Of a stretch of 64,000 nt of DNA, positions 34,944-43,563 are shown one piece after another. How positions within the stretch are numbered: the first letter of the stretch is position 1; each line of letters opens with the position of its first letter. The position numbers and the translations under genes are program-made. The notes beneath the pieces were generated by a model that made no database searches, was not told where the DNA came from, and saw only the letters and a program-made list of their open reading frames with translations. The stretch lies in assembly GCF_002101885.1 (NCBI RefSeq), contig NZ_LQPS01000039.1, positions 124,001 through 188,000 of the forward strand. Reading direction: 5' to 3'. The stretch comes from Mycolicibacter senuensis (GTDB lineage: Bacteria; Actinomycetota; Actinomycetes; Mycobacteriales; Mycobacteriaceae).

Positions 34944-36453
34944 ATCGCTGCGAGCCGGCACTCGCCGCAGTTGGTCGCTGCGGGCGCGATTGCTCGCCGG
35001 CCAGGTCGCGCTGCTCACCGTGGCGTGCATCGGAATCGGCGCCGTGACGGAGTTGGCGCTCTATCAGTACCTGGTCAGCCAACTCGACCATCAACTGTCT
35101 GACGCCGCGCGCCGTTCGGCGCGGCTGCACGGCCAGCCGCCGGCGCCGCCCGGGCACCGCCCCCGCCATCGGCCCCGGCCGGGGCCGGGACCGGACTTCC
35201 TCGACGCGCCCGGCCAGCCGGTCGGCATAGTCGGTGCGGTAATGGACTCGGTGGACGGCTCAGGGGCTGGGCCGGACCGGATCGCCGAGGCCGGCCGCCT
35301 GAGCACCTCCGGTTTGCGCGAGGAGCTGAGTCCTTCGGCCACAACCCAATTGGCGGGCATCGTCACTGAGCCCGCCCCGGTCACCCGGCGGCTCGACGGT
35401 ATCGGCCGTTACCGGCTGGTGTCGACGAACGCCCGGCATGGTGGAGAGCAGCTCATCATCGGGCTCCCGCTGGCGGCCGTGAACGCCACCATGGTGCGGG
35501 TGCTGCTGATCTTCGGGTTGGTCACCCTGGTCGCGGTGGCCGCTGCGGCCACGGTCGGCAGTGTCGTCACCCGACGGGCGCTGGCCCCGCTGCGCCGTGT
35601 CGCCCAGACCGCCGGCGAAGTCGCCGATCTGCCGCTGGACCGTGGGCCGGCGACGCTGCCGGTGCGCGTCGCCGAGCCCGACACCAACCCGCGCACCGAG
35701 GTCGGGCAGCTGGGCGCTGCGGTCAACCGGATGCTCGACCACATCGCCGCCGCGTTGGTGACCCGGCAGGCCAGTGAGACCCGGGTGCGCCAGTTCGTCG
35801 CGGACGCCAGCCACGAGCTGCGCACCCCGCTGACCGCGATCCGCGGTTACACCGAGTTGGCGCAACGCATTCCGGTGGCCGACGGCGTCGACTCCGAGTC
35901 GTTGGCGCACGCCTTGAGCCGGGTGCAATCCGAAACCCAGCGGATGACGCAACTGGTCGAGGACCTGCTGCTGCTGGCCCGGCTGGATTCCGGCCGGACG
36001 CTCGAGCACGAGCCGGTGGACCTGTCGCGGTTGGCGGTCGACGCGGTCAGCGACGCCCACGTCGGCGGCCCGGATCACCAGTGGGAGCTCGACCTGCCCG
36101 ATGAGCCGGTGACGGTGCCCGGTGATCCGGCCCGGCTGCATCAGGTGCTCACCAACCTGCTCACCAACGCCCGGGTGCACACCGGCGCCGGAACCGTGGT
36201 GACCACCCGGCTCGGCGTCGACCGCACCGAGGCCGTGCTCAGCGTGACCGACGACGGCCCGGGCATTCCGGAGGAATTCCAGCCGGAGATCTTCGAACGG
36301 TTCGCCCGTGGGGACACCTCCCGGTCCCGCAAGGGCGGCAGCACCGGGCTCGGGCTGGCGATCGCCTCGGCGGTGGTCCGCGCCCATCGCGGGACCATCG
36401 GGGTGACCAGCAGGCCCGGCCACACCGAGTTCACCGTCCGCCTCCCGCTGTAG
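34921..36453 (+). CDS. tcrY: Sensor histidine kinase TcrY
   Basis: This 510-residue kinase has TM1 at about 21-45, an extracytoplasmic region to about 190, TM2 at 192-213, HAMP, HisKA with H298 in DASHELRTPLTAIRGYTEL, and HATPase with NLLTNARVH, DDGPGIP and STGLGLAIASAVV. It overlaps tcrX by 23 bases. The extracytoplasmic domain carries a Pro/His/Arg-rich stretch at residues 70-93 (three His) that is unusual and could bind metal. Confidence 0.87.
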   Translation: MCSSRLSESLRAGTRRSWSLRARLLAGQVALLTVACIGIGAVTELALYQYLVSQLDHQLSDAARRSARLHGQPPAPPGHRPRHRPRPGPGPDFLDAPGQPVGIVGAVMDSVDGSGAGPDRIAEAGRLSTSGLREELSPSATTQLAGIVTEPAPVTRRLDGIGRYRLVSTNARHGGEQLIIGLPLAAVNATMVRVLLIFGLVTLVAVAAAATVGSVVTRRALAPLRRVAQTAGEVADLPLDRGPATLPVRVAEPDTNPRTEVGQLGAAVNRMLDHIAAALVTRQASETRVRQFVADASHELRTPLTAIRGYTELAQRIPVADGVDSESLAHALSRVQSETQRMTQLVEDLLLLARLDSGRTLEHEPVDLSRLAVDAVSDAHVGGPDHQWELDLPDEPVTVPGDPARLHQVLTNLLTNARVHTGAGTVVTTRLGVDRTEAVLSVTDDGPGIPEEFQPEIFERFARGDTSRSRKGGSTGLGLAIASAVVRAHRGTIGVTSRPGHTEFTVRLPL

Positions 36454-36479
36454 CCCCTCTTGCGCGAGCGTGCGCGTCC

Positions 36480-36497
36480 CCGGGGGTTTGCCCCCGG
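36480..36497. terminator. GC hairpin after tcrY
   Basis: CCGGGGG-TTTG-CCCCCGG forms a strong hairpin 27 bases after the tcrY stop. It is preceded by the GCGCGAGCGTGCG block shared with 12400. No U-tract is present. Confidence 0.55.
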
Positions 36498-36520
36498 CGC
36501 GCGACGGGTAGGCGACGCAG

Positions 36521-36685
36521 ATGAATCCCGAGCTGCCCCCCGAACCGGGAACACCGAAAGAGCCACCGCACCGGCGGGTGCCCGAGGACCCGCCAGAACG
36601 GCTGGTGCCCGCGGACCCGCCCGAACGGCTGGCCCCCGAGGAGACACCGGAGCGGCTGGTACCCGAAGACCCACCGGAGGAGTGA
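36521..36685 (+). CDS. Pro/Glu-rich nonapeptide-repeat small protein (54 aa)
   Basis: After MNPELPPEPGTPKEPPH the protein consists of four nine-residue units (RRVPEDPPE, RLVPADPPE, RLAPEETPE, RLVPEDPPE). It is acidic, extended and lacks hydrophobic segments. The next gene starts 5 bases later, with the GGAGGAG at the end of this ORF as its RBS. No family is recognised. The regular unit argues for real coding, with codon-level divergence between units. Confidence 0.5.
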   Translation: MNPELPPEPGTPKEPPHRRVPEDPPERLVPADPPERLAPEETPERLVPEDPPEE

Positions 36686-36690
36686 GACCC

Positions 36691-36834
36691 GTGCGTGCGG
36701 AAGAAGGCGACGAATCCATTCAGGATTACGCCGAAGAGGCCCAGCAGACCCAGCGCAATCTGGACCAGCCATCGTTGTGGGCACGCCTTCGCAACATGGT
36801 GGGGCGCCTAACCGGCTCCGCTCCCCAGCAATAG
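36691..36834 (+). CDS. Small conserved hypothetical (47 aa)
   Basis: A GTG start 8 bases after GGAGGAG gives a peptide containing EEGDESIQDYAEEAQQTQRN, then LDQPSLWARLRNMVGRLTG. It has an acidic helix followed by an amphipathic basic helix that could lie on the membrane. The function is unknown. Confidence 0.5.
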   Translation: MRAEEGDESIQDYAEEAQQTQRNLDQPSLWARLRNMVGRLTGSAPQQ

Positions 36835-36888
36835 CGTTCACGCGGGACGTCGCGGGCCACCGACGCCACCAGGCTCTAGGGTGGCAGC

Positions 36889-37527
36889 GTGCAATTGCTG
36901 CTTATCCGTCACGCGCTCCCGCTGCGCAGCGAATACGGCCAGGGTTCGGACCCCGAGCTGTCCCAGACCGGGCTCGAACAGGCGCTGCGGCTGCCCGATG
37001 CGCTGGCGCGCTACCCGATCACCCGACTGGTCAGCAGCCCGCAGCGCCGGGCCGTGCAGACCGCCGAACCGCTGGCGAGCCGGCGCGCCATGGCCATCGA
37101 CATCGATGAACGGTTCGCCGAGTACGACCGGGACATGGCCGGCTATCTGCCCATCGAGCAGCTGCGCACCGAGCGCCCGCAGGACTGGGCCCGGATGTCG
37201 CAGGGGCACCTGCCCGGCGACGTCGACGAGAGCGCGTTCTGTGCCCGGGTGGCCGCCGCTGTCACCGACGTCGTGGCCGCCGCCGACGCCGACGACACCG
37301 TGGCGGTGTTCAGCCACGGCGGCGTGATCAACGTGGTGCTGCACCAGATCCTGGGCACAGCCCGGCTGCTGTCATTCCCGATCGACTACGTGTCGGTGAC
37401 CCGGCTGTTGTATTCGCGGTCCGGGCAGGCCGCGGTGGCGTCGACCAACGGCACCGAGCATGTTTGGGACCTGCTGCCGCGCAACCAATCCCGGCTGCCC
37501 GGCAACGACGCCGCCGAAGCGGGTTAG
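36889..37527 (+). CDS. Histidine phosphatase (phosphoglycerate-mutase-like)
   Basis: This 212-residue protein begins MQLLLIRHALPLRSEYGQGS, with RHA in place of the usual RHG. LVSSPQRRAVQTAEPLA and a second catalytic His in VAVFSHGGVINVVLHQIL complete the two-histidine site. The C-terminus reads VSVTRLLYSRSGQ. It is probably a phosphatase of a small metabolite, not a glycolytic mutase. Confidence 0.87.
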   Translation: MQLLLIRHALPLRSEYGQGSDPELSQTGLEQALRLPDALARYPITRLVSSPQRRAVQTAEPLASRRAMAIDIDERFAEYDRDMAGYLPIEQLRTERPQDWARMSQGHLPGDVDESAFCARVAAAVTDVVAAADADDTVAVFSHGGVINVVLHQILGTARLLSFPIDYVSVTRLLYSRSGQAAVASTNGTEHVWDLLPRNQSRLPGNDAAEAG

Positions 37528-37534
37528 CCTCCGG

Positions 37535-37864
37535 CTACCGCCGGGCGGCGAGCGTCCTCTTGGCGGCGCGCCGCAGCTGGAAGATGCGTGCCGTGCCGGC
37601 CAGCGCGGTTACCAGTCCGCCGCAGACCGCCGCCAGCAGGATCGCCACCCCCAGCGGCAGGCTCCACTGCCACGCCAGGAATCGCAGGTCGACGGGATCG
37701 GTGTTCTGGGTGACGAACACCAACAGCACGATCAGCACCAGGAAACCGGCGATCAGGGCGCTCCACAGCGCACCGGCGCGGGTGAACGGCATCGCAGCCG
37801 GGGACTGAGGTGCGCCGGGTTCGCCATGCGGCGGGTCGACTGGCACGGAGTGATCGCTGCTCAT
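37535..37864 (-). CDS. LapA-domain membrane protein (Rv3760-like)
   Basis: This 109-residue protein has a Pro-rich cytoplasmic start and two hydrophobic helices (about 32-51 and 67-88). The linker VTQNTDPVDLRFLAWQWSLP is the LapA/DUF1049 hallmark. The C-terminus is basic (RRAAKRTLAARR). Its role is likely in envelope assembly, by family. Confidence 0.82.
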   Translation of the reverse strand: MSSDHSVPVDPPHGEPGAPQSPAAMPFTRAGALWSALIAGFLVLIVLLVFVTQNTDPVDLRFLAWQWSLPLGVAILLAAVCGGLVTALAGTARIFQLRRAAKRTLAARR

Positions 37865-37965
37865 AGTGCCATCTTGCCGGTTCTGAAGCGGTTATGCCGA
37901 GTTCTCGTCGGTTTTCGGCAGGACGTGAGGCTGCGGTTCGCCGACCCGTCGCTTACGGTGGTCCG

Positions 37966-38556
37966 GTGAGCGCAGCCCCGTCCGGCTCGTGGCCGGCGAT
38001 CCTGACCTGGCGAGCGCCCGACGCCCCGCGGATGGAGTCGGTGCGGGTGCAGTTGTCCGGGAACCGCATCAGGGCCAACGGCCGGATCGTGGCCGCGGCC
38101 ACCGACGCCCACCCGGCGTTCAGCGCCTACTACGACCTCAAGACCGACGAGTCCGGGGCCACCAAACGGCTGGGGGTGACCGTCACGGTGGCCGAACGGG
38201 ACCGCCAGCTGGTGATCGCCCGCGACGAAGAGAACATGTGGCTGATCACCGACTCCCGTGGGCAATCACGCGCGTCCTACGACGGAGCGTTGGACATCGA
38301 CGTGGTGTTCAGCCCGTTCTTCAACACTTTGCCGATCCGGCGGGCGCGGCTGCACGAGCGGGCGGCCGCGGTAGCCCTCCCGACGGTCTATCTGTGGCTT
38401 CCAGAGATGTCGGTGGTCGCGGCCGAGGCCAGCTACCGCAGCACCGAGGCCGGCATCACGATCCTGACCCCGGGCACCGATCGCGACGGCACCACCATCA
38501 CCGTCGACGAGGACGGGTTCGTCATCGACTATCCAGGGTTGGCAGCGCGGATCTGA
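37966..38556 (+). CDS. Putative glycolipid-binding domain protein
   Basis: This 196-residue protein begins (GTG at 37966) with [20 protein letters not shown], then [20 protein letters not shown] and [18 protein letters not shown]. This is the pattern of the Glycolipid_bind (PF06475) family. Its 3' end overlaps the convergent tyrA by 35 bases. Confidence 0.75.
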   Translation: MSAAPSGSWPAILTWRAPDAPRMESVRVQLSGNRIRANGRIVAAATDAHPAFSAYYDLKTDESGATKRLGVTVTVAERDRQLVIARDEENMWLITDSRGQSRASYDGALDIDVVFSPFFNTLPIRRARLHERAAAVALPTVYLWLPEMSVVAAEASYRSTEAGITILTPGTDRDGTTITVDEDGFVIDYPGLAARI

Positions 38557-39487
38557 TCACCCCGCCGGCCCGGCCGGCCGCGGCCAGCTCCCGGCGCCAG
38601 TCGTTCGCCCCGACGACAACGGTGACGATCTCGGGGCGCGGGAAGTTGTCGTAGCGGGTCCGGGCGGCATGGCCATGGTTGACCAGCTCGGCCACCGAGT
38701 CCGCGGCGGACAGCGAATCGCGCGCGTCACCCAGCAGTTCGATGATCCGGTCCAGCGCCGGCAGCAGGTACAGCCAGTTGGCCTCACACATCGCGCGCAC
38801 CAGCTCCGGGGCCGTCCCGGCGACCCGGGTGCCGTCCCGGAACGATCCGGCGGCCAGCGCGAACGCCAGCGGCACGTCGGCGGCGGTGACAGCCAGCGCC
38901 TCGGCCAGCAGGTGCGGCAGATGTGAGATCGCCGCCGCCGCCGCGTCGTGCTCCTCGGAGCGGGCCGGCACCGCGATCGAGCCGCAGTCCAGGATCAGGT
39001 CCAGCACCGTCGAGAACACCGTCGGGTCCACGTCGTCGTCGACGCTGATCACCCACGGTGCGCCCTCGAACAACCCGGCGTGTCCGGCGGGCCAGCCCGA
39101 GTGGGCGGTGCCGGCCATCGGGTGTCCGCCGACGAAGCGGCCCTGCAGCCCGGCGGCGGTGACGGCGTCGAGCACCGCCGCCTTGACGCTGGTGACGTCG
39201 GTCAGCGGGCACTCGGGCGCGAGCCGGCGGACGTGGTCGAGCAGCGCCGGCAGCGCCGGCACCGGGACGGCGAGCACGATCAGCGCGCCGGATTCCGCCG
39301 CCCGGGTCAGCGCCGTCTCCAGCTCGGTGGTGGCGTCGAAGCCGTCGGCGATCGCGGCGTTCATCCCGTCGGCCGAACGGTTGTAACCGAACGCCTGGCG
39401 GCCGGCGGCCGCGGCGGCGCGCAGCACCGAGCCGCCGATCAGGCCCAGCCCCAATACACACACCGGTGTTTTCACTGCACTTGCCAC
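38522..39487 (-). CDS. tyrA: Prephenate dehydrogenase TyrA
   Basis: This protein of about 321 residues catalyses oxidative decarboxylation of prephenate in tyrosine synthesis. It has a Rossmann start ([20 protein letters not shown]), [19 protein letters not shown], the active-site [13 protein letters not shown] and a helical C-terminal dimer domain ([20 protein letters not shown]). It matches Rv3754 closely. Several GTG codons compete for the start; 39487 follows GGAGG. It is divergent from the deaminase-associated gene. Confidence 0.9.
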   Translation of the reverse strand: MASAVKTPVCVLGLGLIGGSVLRAAAAAGRQAFGYNRSADGMNAAIADGFDATTELETALTRAAESGALIVLAVPVPALPALLDHVRRLAPECPLTDVTSVKAAVLDAVTAAGLQGRFVGGHPMAGTAHSGWPAGHAGLFEGAPWVISVDDDVDPTVFSTVLDLILDCGSIAVPARSEEHDAAAAAISHLPHLLAEALAVTAADVPLAFALAAGSFRDGTRVAGTAPELVRAMCEANWLYLLPALDRIIELLGDARDSLSAADSVAELVNHGHAARTRYDNFPRPEIVTVVVGANDWRRELAAAGRAGGVIRSALPTLDSR

Positions 39488-39547
39488 CACCCCTCCAGGT
39501 TGGCACACGCTGGTCAAGGGCGTGAACGGCGACTACCGTTGGCGGCC

Positions 39548-40069
39548 ATGGGAGCACAGGGCGCGTCCACACAGGGCCGGCCGGCGGACACGCTGGACGG
39601 CTTCGGTGTCGCTGTTGTGCGCGAAGACGGCAAGTGGCGTTGCACGTCGATGCGTGCGGCGGCGTTGACCAGTCTCACCAAGGCGGAGACCGAGCTGCGG
39701 GAACTGCGCAGTGCGGGCGCGGTTTTCGGACTCCTCAACGTCGACGACGAATTCTTCGTGATCATCCGGCCCGGCCCGGCCGGCACCCGGCTGCTGCTGT
39801 CGGATGCGACGGCCGCGCTGGACTATGACATCGCCGACGAGGTGCTCGAGGAACTCGACGCCGACATCGACGCCGACGACCTCGAGGATGCCGACCCGTT
39901 CGAAGAGGGCGATCTGGGCCTGCTGTCCGACATCGGGCTTCCGGCCGCGGTGCTCGGGGTGATCCTGGACGAATCCGATCTGGCCGTCGACGAGCAACTG
40001 CACCGGATCGCCAGCGAGATGGGCTTCGACGAGCAGCTCACCGCGGCGCTGCCGCGACGCGGTCGGTGA
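39548..40069 (+). CDS. tRNA adenosine deaminase-associated protein (Rv3753c-like)
   Basis: This 173-residue protein has a beta-rich N-terminal half (DGFGVAVVREDGKWRCTSMR, then VFGLLNVDDEFFVIIRPGPA) and a highly acidic middle (LEELDADIDADDLEDADPFE). A C-terminal helical segment ends MGFDEQLTAALPRRGR. It is always next to tadA in actinobacteria and here overlaps it by GTGA. Confidence 0.88.
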   Translation: MGAQGASTQGRPADTLDGFGVAVVREDGKWRCTSMRAAALTSLTKAETELRELRSAGAVFGLLNVDDEFFVIIRPGPAGTRLLLSDATAALDYDIADEVLEELDADIDADDLEDADPFEEGDLGLLSDIGLPAAVLGVILDESDLAVDEQLHRIASEMGFDEQLTAALPRRGR

Positions 40070-40533
40070 CCGGCCCGGCGGCAGACGAGGACCTGATCCG
40101 CGCGGCATTGGCGGCCGCCGGGCAGGCCGGTCCCCGCGACGTCCCGGTGGGCGCGGTGGTGGTCGGTCCCGACGGCATCGTGCTGGCCCGGGCGGCCAAC
40201 GCCCGCGAAGCCCTCGGGGATCCGACCGCCCACGCCGAACTGCTGGCGATGCGGGAGGCCGCCGCGGTGCTCGGCGACGGCTGGCGGCTGACCGGCGCCA
40301 CGCTGGCGGTCACCCTGGAGCCGTGCACCATGTGCGCCGGCGCGCTGGTGGCCGCCCGGGTGGCACGGTTGGTGTTCGGGGCTTTCGAACCCAAGACCGG
40401 GGCGGTGGGCTCACTGTGGGACGTGGTGCGCGACCGCCGCCTCAACCACCGCCCGGAGGTGCGCGGCGGCGTGCTCGCGCAGGAGTGTGCTGCACCACTG
40501 GAGGCGTTCTTCGCCCGGCAGCGATTGGGATGA
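40066..40533 (+). CDS. tadA: tRNA-specific adenosine deaminase TadA
   Basis: This 155-residue zinc deaminase converts A34 to inosine in tRNA-Arg(ACG), the substrate tRNA encoded at 26682-26757. The zinc site comprises H56 and E58 (HAELLAM) plus C87 and C90 (PCTMCAGA). The GTG start overlaps the partner gene by four bases. Confidence 0.93.
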   Translation: MTGPAADEDLIRAALAAAGQAGPRDVPVGAVVVGPDGIVLARAANAREALGDPTAHAELLAMREAAAVLGDGWRLTGATLAVTLEPCTMCAGALVAARVARLVFGAFEPKTGAVGSLWDVVRDRRLNHRPEVRGGVLAQECAAPLEAFFARQRLG

Positions 40534-40562
40534 CGGCGCGGTCGTTCGGTACGCTGTCCCGC

Positions 40563-40653
40563 GGTGGCGTGTCCGAGCGGCCGAAGGAGCACGCCTCGAA
40601 AGCGTGTGACGGGTAACCCCCGTCCGTGGGTTCAAATCCCACCGCCACCGCCA
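40563..40653 (+). tRNA. tRNA-Ser (anticodon CGA)
   Basis: The acceptor stem GGTGGCG/CGCCACC, the anticodon loop CTCGAAA between CACGC and GCGTG, a long variable arm, the T-loop TTCAAAT and an encoded CCA identify a class II tRNA-Ser. Confidence 0.95.
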
Positions 40654-40669
40654 TGTGAAACGCGCGCCG

Positions 40670-40721
40670 AGTGTGCGGTTTCGCGCCAGATCCTCGGGGT
40701 CAGCGTGCGAAACCGCACACT
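40670..40721. terminator. Long hairpin between tRNA-Ser and DUF4333 gene
   Basis: AGTGTGCGGTTTCGC and its exact complement form a 15-bp stem with a 22-base loop. It lies between the tRNA gene and the convergent gene and probably terminates both. Confidence 0.6.
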
Positions 40722-40733
40722 GGACGCCGAACG

Positions 40734-41366
40734 TCACCGCGGCCGGTCCACCTCGTAGGTCCCCGCGTCGTCGGCGAACTCTGCCAGCACCTGGCGCGGG
40801 GTGCCGTCGACGATGACCGTGCAGCTGAAACTGTTGCCCTTGCGCACCCTGGGATTGACGCCGTTGTTGCAGCGGACGTCGGTAACGTCCTCGCGCCCGT
40901 AGCCGTTGATCGGATCGGTGAGCACCCGGCGGACACCGTCTTGGGCGTGGCCGACATCGAGTTCGACCGGCCCGGAGTCGATGACAGCGCGCAGCACCAA
41001 CGTCAACACCACGGCCAACCCAAGCGTCCCGGTGACGGCCGCCGCGGTCAACAGCATGCGATTCGACGGCTGTTGTGGCTCAGCCTTTTTCGGCGAGGAC
41101 GGCGGCGAAGGCGGCGGCGAAGTCGCGGGCGAAGGCGGCGGTATCGGCGGTCGCGGGCCGGAAGCGGGCTGTCGTGGTGGCCGGGCCGGCGGCGGACGCC
41201 GCGGCGGCGGCGCCGAGGGACGGCGGAACTCCAGATACCAGGGCTGCTGGCCGGGAGGCTGCGCCGGCCGGCGCGGTGGTGGCGGCGGGGGCGGGCGCTG
41301 CGGCCGACGGGGTATCGGCGTGGTCCGCCGCTCTGGGGGTTCGGGCGGGTCAGGTCGGCGGTTCAC
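40734..41366 (-). CDS. Proline-rich membrane protein with DUF4333 domain
   Basis: In this 210-residue protein residues 1-100 are extremely Pro/Arg-rich (PPPPPPPRRPAQ). A single membrane helix (LLTAAAVTGTLGLAVVLTLV) follows, then an extracytoplasmic DUF4333-like domain with a Cys pair (VRCNNG and FSCTVIVDG). The GTG start overlaps the lipoprotein peptidase gene by four bases, so the two are coupled. Confidence 0.82.
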   Translation of the reverse strand: MNRRPDPPEPPERRTTPIPRRPQRPPPPPPPRRPAQPPGQQPWYLEFRRPSAPPPRRPPPARPPRQPASGPRPPIPPPSPATSPPPSPPSSPKKAEPQQPSNRMLLTAAAVTGTLGLAVVLTLVLRAVIDSGPVELDVGHAQDGVRRVLTDPINGYGREDVTDVRCNNGVNPRVRKGNSFSCTVIVDGTPRQVLAEFADDAGTYEVDRPR

Positions 41367-42811
41367 GGGAATCGCTCGAAACAGCCGTCGACGTCGCCGT
41401 GCAGCCCGGAGCGGAACGCCAGGATCCGGGTGAACCCGGCCGGCACGGTGTTGTCGTCGGCATCGCTGGCTACCACGCCGTTCATCAGCAGGCCGGTGAT
41501 CGCCTCGTCGAGATCGCCGCCGGCCAGCGTCAGACCCGGTCCCGACGGCAACCTCATCGGCTCGGCCATCCGTCGCTGGGCCACCCCGGTCAGGCACGCC
41601 GTCCGCAGCGCCGCGGCCGCCGACTCCAAGCCGACTTCGCGTTCGCGTTGCACCGCAAGCGCATACCGCGACGTGACGGCCGACAACCCGGTGTTGTCGC
41701 CCTGCGGCAGACTCAGTGTGGACTGGTCGGTGGGTTCGCTCATCTCCTGCAATCCGGCCAGATCCACCACGACGGTATTGGACTCCGGGCAGTAGGCCAC
41801 CGGGTCGGGCTCATGGCCGCTCGGGCACTTGCCGCTCGTGGCCAGATCCGGCGGGCGGGACAAGGCGAAGATCTGGCCGAGTTGCTCCATCAGGGTCGAC
41901 AACACGTGTTCGTCGATGGTCAGGTCGCTCTGCGGGTTCTCCGACTCGAACAGCGCGTGGGGCAGATTCCCGCGCCGCTTGCGGATCTCGCCCATGTCGA
42001 TCTCGGCGCACATCTCCGCGCCACCGTCGAAACCGGTCTGGAAGGCGCCGACGCGGTCCAGCGCGGTGCCGTGCTCGTCGGAGATCGACACCGGATTGTC
42101 CAGCGTCGAGACCGGGTCGCGAATCACGATCAGTCCGGCCAGCACGTGATTGAGGCCGTCGCCGGTGCTCAGCGTCGCGCGCGACGAATTCCCGGCGGCC
42201 ACCCACTGGAGGTACACCCCGGCGAAGCAGTCGGCCTGCTGTTCGCGCACCAGGGTTCGGGTCAGCGGGTTGACGGTGTCGGCCATGGCCTGCACGGCGT
42301 GACCGTACTCGTGGGCCAGTGTCCCGTTGATCGCCATGTCGCCGAAGTACTTTCGGGCGGTCGGCATGAACTTGGCGCGATCCCAGGCCATGGTGTCAGC
42401 TCGCCTGCAGTACATCGCGTTCGGCAGATGGTAGACGTCGCCACCGCACACCCTCGGGCTGTTCGGGTCGGTGGAGTCATAGGACACCAGCGTCGACACC
42501 GGCTGGAAGCGTCCGTCAAGGGAGTCGGCGTAGTGCTGCGTCCAGAACTCCTCGATGTCATCGATCGCGAACATTGACAGCCGGTCGATCTCCCCGCCGT
42601 CGCTGTTGCCCACCCTGGCGGTGACGGGTGGGACATCGCCGCGCGGGCCACTGGGGCCCTCGGCGGTCGGCAATCCGCCGACCCGCCCGGGGTTGTACAG
42701 CATCGACACCGCGCGCCCGGCCACCACCGTGGGCGCAGCCTGCGAGCAGCCGGCTGCCAGCATCAAGATCAGACAGGCGCTGAGGACTCTGGCGGTAATG
42801 GCGACTCCCAC
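41363..42811 (-). CDS. Lipoprotein zinc metallopeptidase (LpqM-like)
   Basis: This 482-residue protein has a signal peptide ending in the lipobox LAAGC (C22). The zinc motif HEYGH at residues 167-171 and a downstream acidic helix (LVREQQADCFAGVYLQW) identify a neutral zinc metallopeptidase. Six or more Cys may form disulfides outside the cell. It resembles LpqM of M. tuberculosis by layout and memory. It is co-transcribed with the DUF4333 protein. Confidence 0.83.
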   Translation of the reverse strand: MGVAITARVLSACLILMLAAGCSQAAPTVVAGRAVSMLYNPGRVGGLPTAEGPSGPRGDVPPVTARVGNSDGGEIDRLSMFAIDDIEEFWTQHYADSLDGRFQPVSTLVSYDSTDPNSPRVCGGDVYHLPNAMYCRRADTMAWDRAKFMPTARKYFGDMAINGTLAHEYGHAVQAMADTVNPLTRTLVREQQADCFAGVYLQWVAAGNSSRATLSTGDGLNHVLAGLIVIRDPVSTLDNPVSISDEHGTALDRVGAFQTGFDGGAEMCAEIDMGEIRKRRGNLPHALFESENPQSDLTIDEHVLSTLMEQLGQIFALSRPPDLATSGKCPSGHEPDPVAYCPESNTVVVDLAGLQEMSEPTDQSTLSLPQGDNTGLSAVTSRYALAVQREREVGLESAAAALRTACLTGVAQRRMAEPMRLPSGPGLTLAGGDLDEAITGLLMNGVVASDADDNTVPAGFTRILAFRSGLHGDVDGCFERFP

Positions 42812-42868
42812 GATCTCCGGTCCGTCCGGCTGCGTCCGCCGGCCGTTTAGTGAACGTACCTCGTCGGT

Positions 42869-43438
42869 TCAGCGATTCGGCCGGGTGTGCTGTGCGACGA
42901 GTTCGGCGAGCACCTGCCCGGTGCGTCGCAGTGGGGCATCGGATTTGGTGGCCAGTGACATGATCAACGCACCCTCGATCGAGGCGACGGTCGTGGTGGC
43001 CAGCAGCGCAGCGGTCTCGGCGGGAACGTCGGCCGCTTCGAGCCGGCCGGCCAGCAGCTGCTCCCATTCGGTGAACACATCGCCGGCGATATCGGCGGCC
43101 TCGGGGCTCTCGGCCCTGCCCAGCGCCGCAGCCGCGATCGGACAGCCGGCCTGAAAGTCGCTGCCGCTCAGGGTCTCCGTCCACAGCGTGACGAATGCCT
43201 CGACCGCCGCCACCGGGTCGGACTCGGTGGCGAAGCGTCCGATCACCCCGGAGAGGGCGTTGCCGGCAGCGGTGGTGGCGCCGGCGATCAGTTCCGCCTT
43301 CCCGCTGGGGAAGTTGAGATAGACCGACCGGCGGGCGACTCCGCTGTGTTTGAGCAGTTCGGCGATGCCGGTGCCGTGAACACCGTTGCGCTGCATTAAC
43401 GCGATGGTGCTGGCGATGAGCCGATCCCGTACAGCCAC
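42869..43438 (-). CDS. TetR-family regulator (LmrA/YxaF type)
   Basis: This 189-residue protein has an N-terminal HTH (LMQRNGVHGTGIAELLKHSG, VARRSVYLNFPSGKAELIAG). The C-terminal ligand domain contains FQAGCPIAAAALG, the motif of the YxaF/LmrA group. It is divergent from the flavin oxidoreductase at 43564, with inverted operator copies between them. Confidence 0.9.
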   Translation of the reverse strand: MAVRDRLIASTIALMQRNGVHGTGIAELLKHSGVARRSVYLNFPSGKAELIAGATTAAGNALSGVIGRFATESDPVAAVEAFVTLWTETLSGSDFQAGCPIAAAALGRAESPEAADIAGDVFTEWEQLLAGRLEAADVPAETAALLATTTVASIEGALIMSLATKSDAPLRRTGQVLAELVAQHTRPNR

Positions 43439-43466
43439 GGCTGCCCTTTCGTCGCTTGCTGGTTGC

Positions 43467-43518
43467 GGTATACCGGTCAGTCTACTATCTTCGCGGTGGG
43501 TAGACCATTCGGTATACC
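43467..43518. promoter_or_regulatory. Paired inverted TetR operators
   Basis: GGTATACCGGTCAGTCTAC (43467-43485) and the inverse copy GTAGACCATTCGGTATACC (43500-43518) agree at 15 of 19 positions when aligned in the same orientation. They flank 14 bases in the divergent promoter. Each also holds a GGTATACC palindrome. They are probably bound by the adjacent TetR protein. Confidence 0.72.
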
Positions 43519-43563
43519 ACGATTTCGGCCTTCGCGATGAGGGTCTCGGGCGGAAGGGTTGCT

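Noticed and set aside
40442..40654. Minus-strand ORF starting MAVAVGFEPTDGGY over tRNA-Ser(CGA)
   Set aside because: The same antisense-tRNA artefact; it also overlaps the tadA 3' end.
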